Source of the DNA: a virus
IMG/VR virus record: IMGVR_UViG_3300028025_001972
Span: 1-22,240 of that record
Reading direction: 5' to 3' (one strand)
Length of the DNA: 22,240 nt
Shown: piece by piece, positions 15,808-21,887 of the stretch
Layout: each line of letters opens with the position of its first letter
How positions within the stretch are numbered: position 1 is the stretch's first letter
The notes under the pieces: model-generated
What the model was told of the DNA's origin: nothing
Databases searched by the model: none
The model's input: only the letters and a program-made list of their open reading frames with translations
Translations under genes and position numbers: made by a program

Positions 15808-16288
15808 GGGTTCTCAGTTCGAGACAGATGTAATGAAGTGGCTACGTAAGACGGGTGCCATTGCAGAACGCCTGACTAAAGCTGGGGCAAAGGATGAAGG
15901 CGACATCGTAACTGTTATCGCAGGAGAAACTTACATCCTTGAACTCAAGAACAGAGCAACGCTTGCGCTGCCTCAGTTCTGGAGAGAAGCACAAGTTGAG
16001 GCGCTTAACTATGCTAAGGCTCGTGGTATTGGGGAAGTGCCACTGTCTTATGTAATAGTTAAGCGTCGCAACGCTTCAATAGATCAAGCCTGGGTTATCC
16101 AGGATCTATCACAATGGTTAAAGGAGAAACAGATGCCAGTTCCAGAAGGTCAAATCACCACATCAGAGATACTTGTACCAGAAGTTGTACCACTAGATGA
16201 AGCAATCGCAGAAGCTGATGCTGAAGAAGCAGTAGAAGAGTACGTTGCTGAGAAGCCTGCTCCTAAGAAGAGGGCAACGAAGATATGA
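15785..16288 (+). CDS. Holliday-junction-resolvase-like PD-(D/E)XK nuclease (167 aa)
   Basis: The catalytic series of Hjc/RecU-type nucleases is visible in the first 60 residues: E13 in GSQFETDVMKWLRK, the G39-D40 pair in GAKDEGDIV, and E53-L-K55 in YILELKN. About residues 60-115 complete the fold (FWREAQVEALNYAK, LSYVIVKRR). The C-terminal 50 residues are an acidic, low-complexity tail ending in a basic KPAPKKRATKI. The product probably cleaves branched DNA in recombination or before packaging. The stop overlaps the start of a small zinc-finger gene (ATGA). Confidence 0.8.
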   Translation: MSQYNKTKGSQFETDVMKWLRKTGAIAERLTKAGAKDEGDIVTVIAGETYILELKNRATLALPQFWREAQVEALNYAKARGIGEVPLSYVIVKRRNASIDQAWVIQDLSQWLKEKQMPVPEGQITTSEILVPEVVPLDEAIAEADAEEAVEEYVAEKPAPKKRATKI

Positions 16289-16458
16289 TTTGCGAGAACT
16301 GTCTTAAGGCAGGTGAGGAGAACTCACTCAACCATCTGAAGCGTGCCACACACTGGCACGAGAAGTGCGGAGGATGTGAATGTCAACACAAGATTGGTCA
16401 AGGCTGGGTAAAGGTCGCGGGAGTTCCCGCTCCACTGATGCAAACTCAGTCCCCATAG
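16285..16458 (+). CDS. Small zinc-finger-like protein (57 aa)
   Basis: ATG overlaps the resolvase-like stop. Cysteine/histidine order is C3-x2-C6, H23/H25, C28, C31, C33, H35, fitting one or two zinc sites. The ECQHKIGQGWV stretch is a pattern I know from short actinophage proteins of unknown function. The last 79 bases overlap the primase zinc-finger gene in another frame. That gene's GGAGG ribosome site (about 16369-16373) lies inside this coding region, so the two are probably coupled. The motif order argues that this is a real gene in spite of the long overlap. Confidence 0.6.
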   Translation: MICENCLKAGEENSLNHLKRATHWHEKCGGCECQHKIGQGWVKVAGVPAPLMQTQSP

Positions 16459-16757
16459 GTCCTATCGTCTCCTACTTCGGTGGTGAGGTACGAGAAGGAC
16501 AAGATGTATCAGTCAAGTGTTGCTTGCATAGTGATACTCGTAGATCTGCTGTAATAAATACCTATAACAATTTATATTTCTGCCATACCTGCGGTAAGGG
16601 TGGCAATGCAGTGAGTATTGTCTGCATCATAGAGAACTTGGAGTTTAAGGATGGCCTCAAACGCGCAGTCGAAATTGCTACTGGAAGCGGCGCAGCGATA
16701 CGCCCAAGAGGTAAGTCCGGAAACTCTAGTCGCGCTAGACGAACGTGGGATATCTGA
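16380..16757 (+). CDS. Primase zinc-binding subunit, CHC2-type (125 aa)
   Basis: The CHC2 zinc site is C47-x2-H50 followed by SD, then C68-x2-C71 in LYFCHTCGKGGNAVSIV. A helical segment ENLEFKDGLKRAVEIA (about 85-100) follows, as in DnaG-type primases. The rest is a basic Arg/Ser-rich tail. It has no TOPRIM domain; that is encoded in the next gene, which starts inside this one. The zinc domain in primases recognises the template start site. The start is supported by GGAGG 7 bases before ATG 16380. Confidence 0.85.
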   Translation: MSTQDWSRLGKGRGSSRSTDANSVPIGPIVSYFGGEVREGQDVSVKCCLHSDTRRSAVINTYNNLYFCHTCGKGGNAVSIVCIIENLEFKDGLKRAVEIATGSGAAIRPRGKSGNSSRARRTWDI

Positions 16758-17304
16758 GACAGTAGCTGCTCGCTTTGAACTAGGCACAGTAACTGATGCG
16801 ATGAATGGTCACGAGATGTATGAAGGATGGATCTCTATCCCTTACATCACCGCCGGTGGTAGTTGCGTAGGCTTTAAGTTTAGACGCCTAGATGATGGCA
16901 AGCCTAAGTATGGCTCACCCACTGGGCAGAAGGCGCACCTTTACAATGTTGCAGATATATTGAAGATGTCCCCTTACATAGTTGTTTGCGAGGGTGAACT
17001 AGATGCAGTCATCACTAGCGGGATGCTGGGTATCCCAGCAGTGGGTGTCCCTGGAGTACAGTCTTGGAAGCCACACTTCCCCAAGCTATTTACTGGCTAT
17101 GACACTGTCTTTGTAGTAGGCGATAATGATATTAAGGAAGATGGGTCTAACCCTGGCGCTGACTTTGCCAAGCGTGTCGCCAATGAGATATTGAACTCAA
17201 CTATTGTTACACTACCACCAGGTATGGACATCAATGACTACTACCTAGCACACGGAGCAGACGCTACGCGGGCTTTGTTAGTAGGTGAATCGAAGGGTGA
17301 ATAA
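16651..17304 (+). CDS. Primase catalytic (TOPRIM) subunit (217 aa)
   Basis: A helical N-terminus (about 1-45) carries ERGISETVAARFELG, the linker form found before the TOPRIM core in DnaG-like primases. Then come GWISIPYI and GFKFRRL strands and the TOPRIM residues: E114 in VVCEGELDAV and the D158-N-D160 triad in VVGDNDI. Near the end a GMDINDYYLAHG motif is typical of this group. The product should polymerise RNA primers with the zinc-binding subunit. ATG 16651 has GGAG with 7-base spacing inside the upstream gene, so re-initiation explains the split better than a frameshift. Overlap with that gene is 107 bases. Confidence 0.88.
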   Translation: MASNAQSKLLLEAAQRYAQEVSPETLVALDERGISETVAARFELGTVTDAMNGHEMYEGWISIPYITAGGSCVGFKFRRLDDGKPKYGSPTGQKAHLYNVADILKMSPYIVVCEGELDAVITSGMLGIPAVGVPGVQSWKPHFPKLFTGYDTVFVVGDNDIKEDGSNPGADFAKRVANEILNSTIVTLPPGMDINDYYLAHGADATRALLVGESKGE

Positions 17305-17310
17305 AGAAGA

Positions 17311-17694
17311 ATGGCAGATGATTCTACAGACTATACAGCATATGGGCTTTCAGATCCTAGAAGTGGATACGGCAACCGAGACTATCTTGATACGACCTAC
17401 ACAGACAAGGTAGATCCAGAGTTTGTTACAGATGTCTGGCGCATTATGGATACCGCAGGTAACCTACTCATTCGTAAGCATCACGACTACGGCCCAAAGA
17501 ATATTGCTCAATCACCAGGTGGAGCACTTAATGGTCTGCGTGTACGTATGTGGGATAAGATAGCTCGCATTAACAACCTGCTTGACTCAGGCGTGCAGCC
17601 TAGCAACGAGTCCTTGCGTGATTCATTCCTGGATCTACTCAACTATTCTGCTATTGCAATGATGGTCCTTGACGAGACGTGGCCTAATGAGTGA
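17311..17694 (+). CDS. DUF1599-like nucleotide-metabolism protein (127 aa)
   Basis: About residues 45-120 show the pattern of the DUF1599 / MazG-like helical group: a KHHDYGPKNIAQSPGG segment, GLRVRMWDKIARINNLLDSG, then SLRDSFLDLLNYSAIAMMVL. Proteins of this kind are linked to nucleotide modification or pyrophosphohydrolysis in phage genomes. Acidic residues in the last helices could bind Mg2+. The N-terminal 40 residues are Asp/Tyr-rich and look disordered. It is followed by the sigma-like gene with an 8-base overlap. The precise reaction is not settled by sequence. Confidence 0.75.
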   Translation: MADDSTDYTAYGLSDPRSGYGNRDYLDTTYTDKVDPEFVTDVWRIMDTAGNLLIRKHHDYGPKNIAQSPGGALNGLRVRMWDKIARINNLLDSGVQPSNESLRDSFLDLLNYSAIAMMVLDETWPNE

Positions 17695-18319
17695 TCTCCA
17701 TCCAATTATCTATGAGTTAGCGCCGTCAGTTGCTTATGCAATTCACCGGCGCTATAAGCATTGGGTGGAAAGAGATGATGTTACTCAGGAGTGTATAGCG
17801 TGGGCTATCACACGTAATGCCTACATCACAGAGCAGATGAATGTTGAAGATCCTAAGCAATTAGAATACAACCAGAGACGTGTGGCTTGGCAGATGAAGC
17901 GTGCAGTAGAACGCTATGCACGTAAGGAGAAGGCCAACAAGTCTGGCTATCAGATCAACGATGAGGTTTATTACCAGACCTTTACCCTTGGTCAGCTACT
18001 GCCATTTGTTATTGCATCAGTCATAGATGGCACAGTATTAGAGCAAGTGCAGGAGATGATTAACGATGGTCAGCCACGAGGATCATCCAGCCCAGCAGAA
18101 GGTGGCAACCTACTCATCAGCCTGATAGATATTAAGAAGTGTTTTCTCAAACTAGACCAGCAAGATCAAGCTGTATTACGTATGCGCCACTATGAGAACG
18201 CTACTCTGCAGCAGATAGCGCAGTACCTAGAGTGTGCAGTATCTACTGCTGATCGTAGGTGTACCAACTCACTGCGTAGACTGCAAGAAGAATTAGGTGG
18301 GGAGACACCCTTCCGGTGA
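17687..18319 (+). CDS. Sigma-factor-like protein (210 aa)
   Basis: The C-terminal part (about 150-200) has the form of sigma region 4: KKCFLKLDQQDQAVLRMRHYE, then a helix-turn-helix TLQQIAQYLECAVSTADRR and a basic NSLRRLQEEL helix. The N-terminal part holds RRYKHWVERDDVTQECIAWA (about 21-40), which resembles region 2, where DDLxQE is usual, followed by a basic helix. The linker is long. I chose ATG 17687 (MSDLHP) because an upstream TTG at 17669 has no ribosome site. The protein may direct host RNA polymerase to phage promoters. The next gene's GTG overlaps its stop. Confidence 0.75.
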   Translation: MSDLHPIIYELAPSVAYAIHRRYKHWVERDDVTQECIAWAITRNAYITEQMNVEDPKQLEYNQRRVAWQMKRAVERYARKEKANKSGYQINDEVYYQTFTLGQLLPFVIASVIDGTVLEQVQEMINDGQPRGSSSPAEGGNLLISLIDIKKCFLKLDQQDQAVLRMRHYENATLQQIAQYLECAVSTADRRCTNSLRRLQEELGGETPFR

Positions 18320-18699
18320 AAGAAGAAGAGTTATTTAACTACCTCAAAGGCAGTCTCTATCCTGACTTAGTTAAGAGTCCAGGGATGTATGATACTTATG
18401 ACTGCACCAGTGAGAAGGCTGCTCACTATATTGAACTTAAGTGCAGGCAGACTCATTACCAAACCCTGCTTATCGAAGAAGTTAAATATCGCAAGCTCAT
18501 CACTCAGGCAGCAGAGCGAGATCTGATCCCGTACTACATCAACTCCACTCCACTTGGTATCTATTCTTTTGATCTTATGGATCTGCCTGAACCTAAATGG
18601 TATACACAAGTGATGCCAGTTACTACCGAGTTTGAAAATAAGAATAAGGTTTACAAGTTAGTAGGTTACCTAGATATAGAAGAGGCAGTAAAGTTATGA
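18316..18699 (+). CDS. Putative PD-(D/E)XK-type protein (127 aa)
   Basis: GTG at 18316 overlaps the sigma-like stop. Residues 29-60 read D29, E40-L-K42, then THYQTLLIEEVKYRKL, so D-x10-E-x-K plus a following helix with E54/K57. This fits a minimal restriction-endonuclease-like core. Similar short proteins (an IELKCR strand, a THY turn, an IE-KY helix) occur in many phages, often annotated only as hypothetical or endonuclease. The C-terminal part is beta-rich (YSFDL, NKVYKLVGYLDI). Activity is inference; one small PD-(D/E)XK-like motif by eye can arise by chance. Confidence 0.6.
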   Translation: MKEEELFNYLKGSLYPDLVKSPGMYDTYDCTSEKAAHYIELKCRQTHYQTLLIEEVKYRKLITQAAERDLIPYYINSTPLGIYSFDLMDLPEPKWYTQVMPVTTEFENKNKVYKLVGYLDIEEAVKL

Positions 18700-18866
18700 T
18701 CTACGCTTTCAAATGTGAGTGCGGTAGCACTAGAGAAATTGAGCAGTCTATCCACGCTCAGGTCCTTGAACCCGTCTGCACTGACTGCCATAATTCTATG
18801 ACCCGTGTATGGTCCTCTCCTGCGATTACCTTTAAGGGTCCAGGGTTTTACAGTAACGGCGGATAA
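18696..18866 (+). CDS. FmdB-type zinc-ribbon protein (56 aa)
   Basis: ATG overlaps the previous stop (ATGA). Cysteines C7-x-C9 and C28-x2-C31 bracket a short IEQSIHAQVLEP segment, and the tail reads ITFKGPGFYSNGG. This is the layout of FmdB/CxxC-type regulatory zinc ribbons, whose GxGFY ending is diagnostic. It is the last gene of the long + strand operon. Role unknown; such ribbons are common as small regulators or adaptors. Confidence 0.75.
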   Translation: MIYAFKCECGSTREIEQSIHAQVLEPVCTDCHNSMTRVWSSPAITFKGPGFYSNGG

Positions 18867-18870
18867 AGCA

Positions 18871-18908
18871 CTAACCCCCACTGGAAAGAGGTTAACAGTG
18901 AGGGCTAG
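18871..18908. repeat. Imperfect hairpin between convergent operons
   Basis: CTAACCCCCACTG (18871-18883) pairs with CAGTGAGGGCTAG (18896-18908) with two mismatches around a 12-base loop. It lies between the + operon end and the - strand methyltransferase end, and a second small stem (TCCTT-CGA-AAGGA) follows at about 18909-18921. There is no T tract, so a bidirectional terminator is only possible. Confidence 0.4.
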
Positions 18909-18928
18909 TCCTTCGAAAGGAGGGCGGT

Positions 18929-19429
18929 TCAGAGTGTATCAGATATACCCTGAATAATCCACTCAACTACTGGTACAGCTACCGCGTTTCCCATCTGCTT
19001 ATATCGTTGAGAGTCTGACTGTCCTTCTGTCCAGTCATCAGGAAATCCCTGTAATCTCTCGCACTCTACCGGCGTTAAGCGGCGTACATAAGCGCTTGGT
19101 TCAGCTACTAACGGCATATTATTTCCACCTGTTCCCATACGGGCTTGTAAAGTATTTACTTTGTTATCCTGGATTCTAATATCGGCAACTCTGTTCCCGT
19201 AAAAGACTATTGGTTCTTCATACTTAATCAAATCTCTTGCCCTTCTACTAGTCATTGCTGGTGCTACCGATTCAGTTGGGAAATCCCATAGTTCAAAGCA
19301 ACCTACTAGAATAGTAGTTCGGATATCACCATTATCAAAAGCGTTTAGCGTAGGCATTACCCCTCCCTCTATCCAAGTTTCGTAATCATCAGGGTTCTGC
19401 GCCCGTCTACTCTTTGTGAACCACAACAT
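18929..19429 (-). CDS. Cytosine-C5 DNA methyltransferase, C-terminal part/beta subunit (166 aa)
   Basis: The protein carries the end of the target-recognition region (YETWIEGGVMPTLNAFDNG at about 16-34) and motifs IX and X: YVRRLTPVECERLQGFPDDW at about 114-133 and the GNAVAVPVVEWI block at about 147-158. Motifs I-VIII are missing here; they are encoded by the upstream overlapping frame. The split lies in the target-recognition region, where m5C methyltransferases tolerate division (M.AquI is the classic two-chain case). ATG 19429 is preceded by only a weak GAAG. The two frames overlap by 23 bases. Either two co-translated subunits or one gene with a frameshift; see findings. Confidence 0.8.
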   Translation of the reverse strand: MLWFTKSRRAQNPDDYETWIEGGVMPTLNAFDNGDIRTTILVGCFELWDFPTESVAPAMTSRRARDLIKYEEPIVFYGNRVADIRIQDNKVNTLQARMGTGGNNMPLVAEPSAYVRRLTPVECERLQGFPDDWTEGQSDSQRYKQMGNAVAVPVVEWIIQGISDTL

Positions 19430-20126
19430 TGTCTTCAGGTCTTTTGTATGAGGTGGCAGTTAATGTGGTTACTCCTGGGCTGTACTTTGCGAAACCTGTC
19501 TGACCAAAGCTTTCTCCAACGCTTCCGGTAGTTTCTTGCCGCGCTTGCTTGCTCTCCGAAGGATCCCTTCGCAAGCCTTCTGACTTAAAGAGTATTTCGG
19601 CAACGCCTTCGCTAGTAGAACGTCGCCCAACGATGAAGACACGACGCCTTCGCTGGGGTACTCCGAAGTGTTGAGCATCAAGCACCCTCCATCCAAGAGA
19701 ATACCCGAGGTCGGCCATCGTCCCGATGACGACTCCAAAATCTGCTCCGTTGTTACTGGATAGCAGACCAGGGACGTTTTCGATAACGAAGTATTCGGTT
19801 TGCGTTTCGTCCACAATTCTTGCAATCTCCCAGAATAACCCGCTTCTTTCGCCAGCAAGACCAGCCCTTTTGCCAGCGACTGAGAGGTCTTGGCAGGGAA
19901 ATCCTCCTGTAATAATTCCTTTGCTTGGATTAAATCCTGCATTTATTAAATCCTCTCCCTTTACTGTAGTTACATCTGTAAATTGTGTTGCTTCAGGGAA
20001 GTGCTTTGCCAGCACCTCGTTGCATTTCTTATCTATCTCTACGCTAGCTACGACCTTAACTCCTTGACGTTGCATAGCCAGGTCGAAGCCTCCGACTCCG
20101 GCGAATAAACTAACTCCCGTCAGCAT
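19407..20126 (-). CDS. Cytosine-C5 DNA methyltransferase, N-terminal part/alpha subunit (239 aa)
   Basis: Motif I is SLFAGVGGFD (about 6-15). The catalytic loop GGFPCQDLSVAG has C78 (motif IV), motif VI is ENVPGLL (117-122), and motif VIII is PQRRRRVFIVG (157-167). SAM binding and the methyl-transferring cysteine are therefore all in this chain. The C-terminal part is the start of the target-recognition region. I chose ATG 20126, not the GTG at 20135, because it overlaps the transglycosylase stop as TGATG and has GAGGG 8 bases upstream. Probable role: methylating phage DNA against host restriction. It lacks motifs IX-X, which are in the downstream frame. Confidence 0.88.
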   Translation of the reverse strand: MLTGVSLFAGVGGFDLAMQRQGVKVVASVEIDKKCNEVLAKHFPEATQFTDVTTVKGEDLINAGFNPSKGIITGGFPCQDLSVAGKRAGLAGERSGLFWEIARIVDETQTEYFVIENVPGLLSSNNGADFGVVIGTMADLGYSLGWRVLDAQHFGVPQRRRRVFIVGRRSTSEGVAEILFKSEGLRRDPSESKQARQETTGSVGESFGQTGFAKYSPGVTTLTATSYKRPEDNVVVHKE

Positions 20127-20545
20127 CAGTACCACCCTCTTCGGTCTGAGTGTTGGAGAGCACTGCAGAAATTTCCTCGATAGCGGTGTTCAACATATCG
20201 TATAGCGTGAAGGATTTGTAGTTCAGGTTTTCTACTACGCTCTCTAAGGAGCTGAGCAATTCCGAAAGCCGTTGATCTTGGGTTATCGGCGAGGTGGTCA
20301 AGCCTGCTCTCACGGGTCCATAGGGTGATGGCACACTTTCTCTGACTCCCATCGTAACCGAGTGCTCTGAGGTAACTAACTGCAAGTGCTTTGTTTTCAC
20401 GCTTTTCCTCCATCGTTGCTTTGGTCTGTACTGGAACCGGCTTTGTCGCCTTCTCCTCCACCCGCAGGTGATGTATCGGAGTCAGTATCCATATACTGGT
20501 CAGTGCTGCCGTCAATATCAAGCCATTTCTTACCCATCTGTTCAT
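20126..20545 (-). CDS. Membrane-anchored lytic transglycosylase-like protein (139 aa)
   Basis: An N-terminal signal anchor (about residues 7-24, NGLILTAALTSIWILTPI) precedes a charged linker and an SLT-type domain from about residue 52. Visible are LWTRES with the candidate catalytic E79, GIAQ at 95-98, and YVEHRYRG at 117-124. C71 and C127 could form a disulfide, consistent with an extracytoplasmic domain. It would cleave glycan strands of peptidoglycan. AGGAG lies 10 bases before ATG 20545. The first 149 bases overlap the preceding gene in another frame. It is far from the late lysis cassette and in a different operon, next to a DNA methyltransferase, so a role in entry, wall remodelling or exclusion is possible. 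Confidence 0.8.
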   Translation of the reverse strand: MNRWVRNGLILTAALTSIWILTPIHHLRVEEKATKPVPVQTKATMEEKRENKALAVSYLRALGYDGSQRKCAITLWTRESRLDHLADNPRSTAFGIAQLLRERSRKPELQILHAIRYVEHRYRGNFCSALQHSDRRGWY

Positions 20546-20696
20546 CTACAATTTTCTCCTGTTCGAGCAGTTCCTTGTATGTTTCAGGGTAAGCAGTAGC
20601 TAGGCGAGTCATCGCCCTATCCCTTGCTCGCCGGTAATTTCGTTGACGTACCGCGCCACGTTTGGCCGTCTTTATCCTTCTAGCGATCTCCGTCAT
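20397..20696 (-). CDS. Basic/disordered hypothetical protein (99 aa)
   Basis: I chose ATG 20696 because GGAGG lies 8 bases upstream. The N-terminal 50 residues are helical and very basic (ARRIKTAKRGAVRQRNYRRARDR), typical of nucleic-acid binding or a small phage regulator. A short KELLEQEKIVDEQMGKKWLD helix follows. From about residue 62 on, the tail is low-complexity Asp/Ser/Gly-rich (DGSTDQYMDTDSDTSPAGGG). That tail is encoded by the same bases as the signal anchor of the transglycosylase. The KRGAVRQRNYRRAR form is familiar from actinophage hypothetical proteins. Confidence 0.7.
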   Translation of the reverse strand: MTEIARRIKTAKRGAVRQRNYRRARDRAMTRLATAYPETYKELLEQEKIVDEQMGKKWLDIDGSTDQYMDTDSDTSPAGGGEGDKAGSSTDQSNDGGKA

Positions 20697-20769
20697 TGAA
20701 TTTGTCCTCCGTAACGATAAGTGCATAGGCTATCAGTAATACCAAGATGATTCCGATAGTAAACCCCAT
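20680..20769 (-). CDS. 29-residue membrane peptide
   Basis: ATG at 20769 overlaps the previous gene's stop (TGATG), and the stop lies 17 bases inside the next gene. One hydrophobic helix (about residues 3-19, FTIGIILVLLIAYALIV) is followed by a charged TEDKFNDGDR end. It is the second very short single-span peptide in the window, after the one at 12866. Function unknown. Confidence 0.5.
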   Translation of the reverse strand: MGFTIGIILVLLIAYALIVTEDKFNDGDR

Positions 20770-21017
20770 CAGTCTAGCCCATAATAATCGTAGGTTCTTG
20801 CCACAATATCGGTAATATCTATGGGTCTACCGATCAAATAGGCATCCTCTTCATTGCTATCCCAGGCTGAAACCAAAATCCGGCCAGCCTGATTGCCTTT
20901 AAGCCACCAAATTATGGCCTCACCCTCATTGTTACCGCCCCACAGGGCTACACCCTGCTCATCTGTGACCTCATATAGGTTGATAAGGTCATATTCTTTA
21001 GGATGGAAACTAGTCAT
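20769..21017 (-). CDS. Hypothetical acidic protein (82 aa)
   Basis: ATG at 21017 overlaps the stop of the gene at 21014-21181 (ATGA), and the stop overlaps the 29-residue peptide start. The product is acidic and aromatic-rich (IIWWLKGN, ARTYDYYGLD), without cysteines or membrane segments. I do not recognise it. Confidence 0.6.
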   Translation of the reverse strand: MTSFHPKEYDLINLYEVTDEQGVALWGGNNEGEAIIWWLKGNQAGRILVSAWDSNEEDAYLIGRPIDITDIVARTYDYYGLD

Positions 21018-21181
21018 AATCCTCTTCTCTCTTCTAGGTAGTTAATGAGGTTGATCTCCTCTAGCGCCCGTATCATCCGCTTAAGATTTTTGACGCCCTC
21101 TTCATTATCTCCATTGGTTAGCTGTTCAATGGCTAGATCCTTGCATAGGTCTGCCTTAGCGATTAGATATTCTTTATTCAT
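21014..21181 (-). CDS. Hypothetical helical protein (55 aa)
   Basis: ATG at 21181 lies 3 bases after a GAGGGAGAGAG ribosome stretch, and the frame ends with an ATGA overlap. The protein is helical and charged (KADLCKDLAIEQL, KNLKRMIRALEEIN), perhaps a coiled coil or small adaptor. Function unknown. Confidence 0.6.
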   Translation of the reverse strand: MNKEYLIAKADLCKDLAIEQLTNGDNEEGVKNLKRMIRALEEINLINYLEERRGL

Positions 21182-21329
21182 TACTCTCTCCCTCTTTTGT
21201 TATCTGCTCGATTGAGTGGATCAGATAATCCTCTTCCTCATCAAGAAGAAGAAGGTTATCCCAATCCCATTTTCCTGGGTGTGTGTTGCTAGTTATCTCA
21301 AAAGTAACTAGATAGGTTCCTTTGCTCAT
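21174..21329 (-). CDS. Hypothetical small acidic protein (51 aa)
   Basis: ATG at 21329 overlaps the previous stop (TAATG) with an AAGGAGAGGG site upstream. The order is a beta-like GTYLVTFEITSN start, a KWDWDNLLLLDEEED centre and an acidic end. It overlaps the next gene by 8 bases. No recognised family. Confidence 0.6.
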   Translation of the reverse strand: MSKGTYLVTFEITSNTHPGKWDWDNLLLLDEEEDYLIHSIEQITKEGESNE

Positions 21330-21454
21330 TATTTACCCTCTCCTTCTGCCTCAGTATCGGTCTGCCCTTCTTTTATGCAGCCGGTACACACGTACCAGCC
21401 CCCATCTAGCCATTGAAAATCAGCTACTCCCTCACAATATACGCACTCATTCAT
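21329..21454 (-). CDS. Small zinc-ribbon protein (41 aa)
   Basis: Cysteines C4-x2-C7 and C23-x2-C26 flank a short GVADFQWLDGGWYV segment, the minimal form of a zinc ribbon. The tail is acidic. ATG 21454 overlaps the previous stop (ATGA). Similar minimal ribbons are frequent in actinophage early regions; role unknown. Confidence 0.65.
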   Translation of the reverse strand: MNECVYCEGVADFQWLDGGWYVCTGCIKEGQTDTEAEGEGK

Positions 21455-21630
21455 AGTTCTAACCCCTTAAAGGCATCATAAGCGGCGTCAGCTATTGACG
21501 CGCACCCTCTTGCATAAGAGATTTCTCTCTCCTCATCCTCCGAAAAGATCTCTACCGAATAGACAATAGGCTTATGATCTTCTGTCTTGTCCTCATACTC
21601 ACGCACATAAACAACATAGGCATTGCTCAT
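21451..21630 (-). CDS. Hypothetical protein (59 aa)
   Basis: ATG 21630 overlaps the previous stop (ATGA) and follows an AGAGGTGAAGAG ribosome stretch. Beta strands (AYVVYVREYED, PIVYSVEIF) precede an acidic turn and a C-terminal helix (ASIADAAYDAFKGL). Not recognised. Confidence 0.6.
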   Translation of the reverse strand: MSNAYVVYVREYEDKTEDHKPIVYSVEIFSEDEEREISYARGCASIADAAYDAFKGLEL

Positions 21631-21791
21631 AACTCTTCACCTCTTTCAAATAGATATCCTCCCATTGACGCACCCAGGTTGGTGCGAATAGTGATTGTGC
21701 CGTACATATCTTCATATACCTCAGCTTTGGGCATATTCTCTTCGACCCATACCTTTAGGTCCTGGATCGTGTCTATCTCTTGAAGCTGCAT
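21627..21791 (-). CDS. Hypothetical protein (54 aa)
   Basis: ATG 21791 follows a GAAAGAGAGAG stretch. The product has a helical first half (QEIDTIQDLKVWVEEN) and a beta second half (GTITIRTNLGASMGGYLF). The stop overlaps the next start (ATGA). Not recognised. Confidence 0.6.
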   Translation of the reverse strand: MQLQEIDTIQDLKVWVEENMPKAEVYEDMYGTITIRTNLGASMGGYLFERGEEL

Positions 21792-21887
21792 TTTCTCTCT
21801 CTTTCATCCGTTAAGCCCTGCCCTAACCATTAGGAACAGGCTACCACACTCTCCCCCATACGTCGGAAAGAGTGCGATAGCTCGCCT
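21792..21887. other. Short gap in the - strand small-gene operon
   Basis: These 96 bases hold no gene. A small perfect hairpin CCTAA-CCA-TTAGG is visible near 21822-21834. I see no clear -10 element for the - strand. The gap is the only real break in the small-gene chain, so it may hold a weak promoter or processing site. Confidence 0.3.

Noticed and set aside
16640-16757. Programmed ribosomal frameshift joining the two primase parts
   Set aside because: I see no classical slippery heptamer in the overlap, and the TOPRIM frame has its own GGAG site 7 bases before ATG 16651, so re-initiation is simpler.
19469-19942. 157-residue - strand frame inside the methyltransferase alpha gene
   Set aside because: It is out of phase with all methyltransferase motifs, has no family character and is fully covered by the real gene.
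20110-20400. 96-residue - strand frame over the transglycosylase
   Set aside because: The competing frame contains SLT motifs (LWTRES, GIAQ, YVEHRY) and an overlap-coupled stop; this one has neither.
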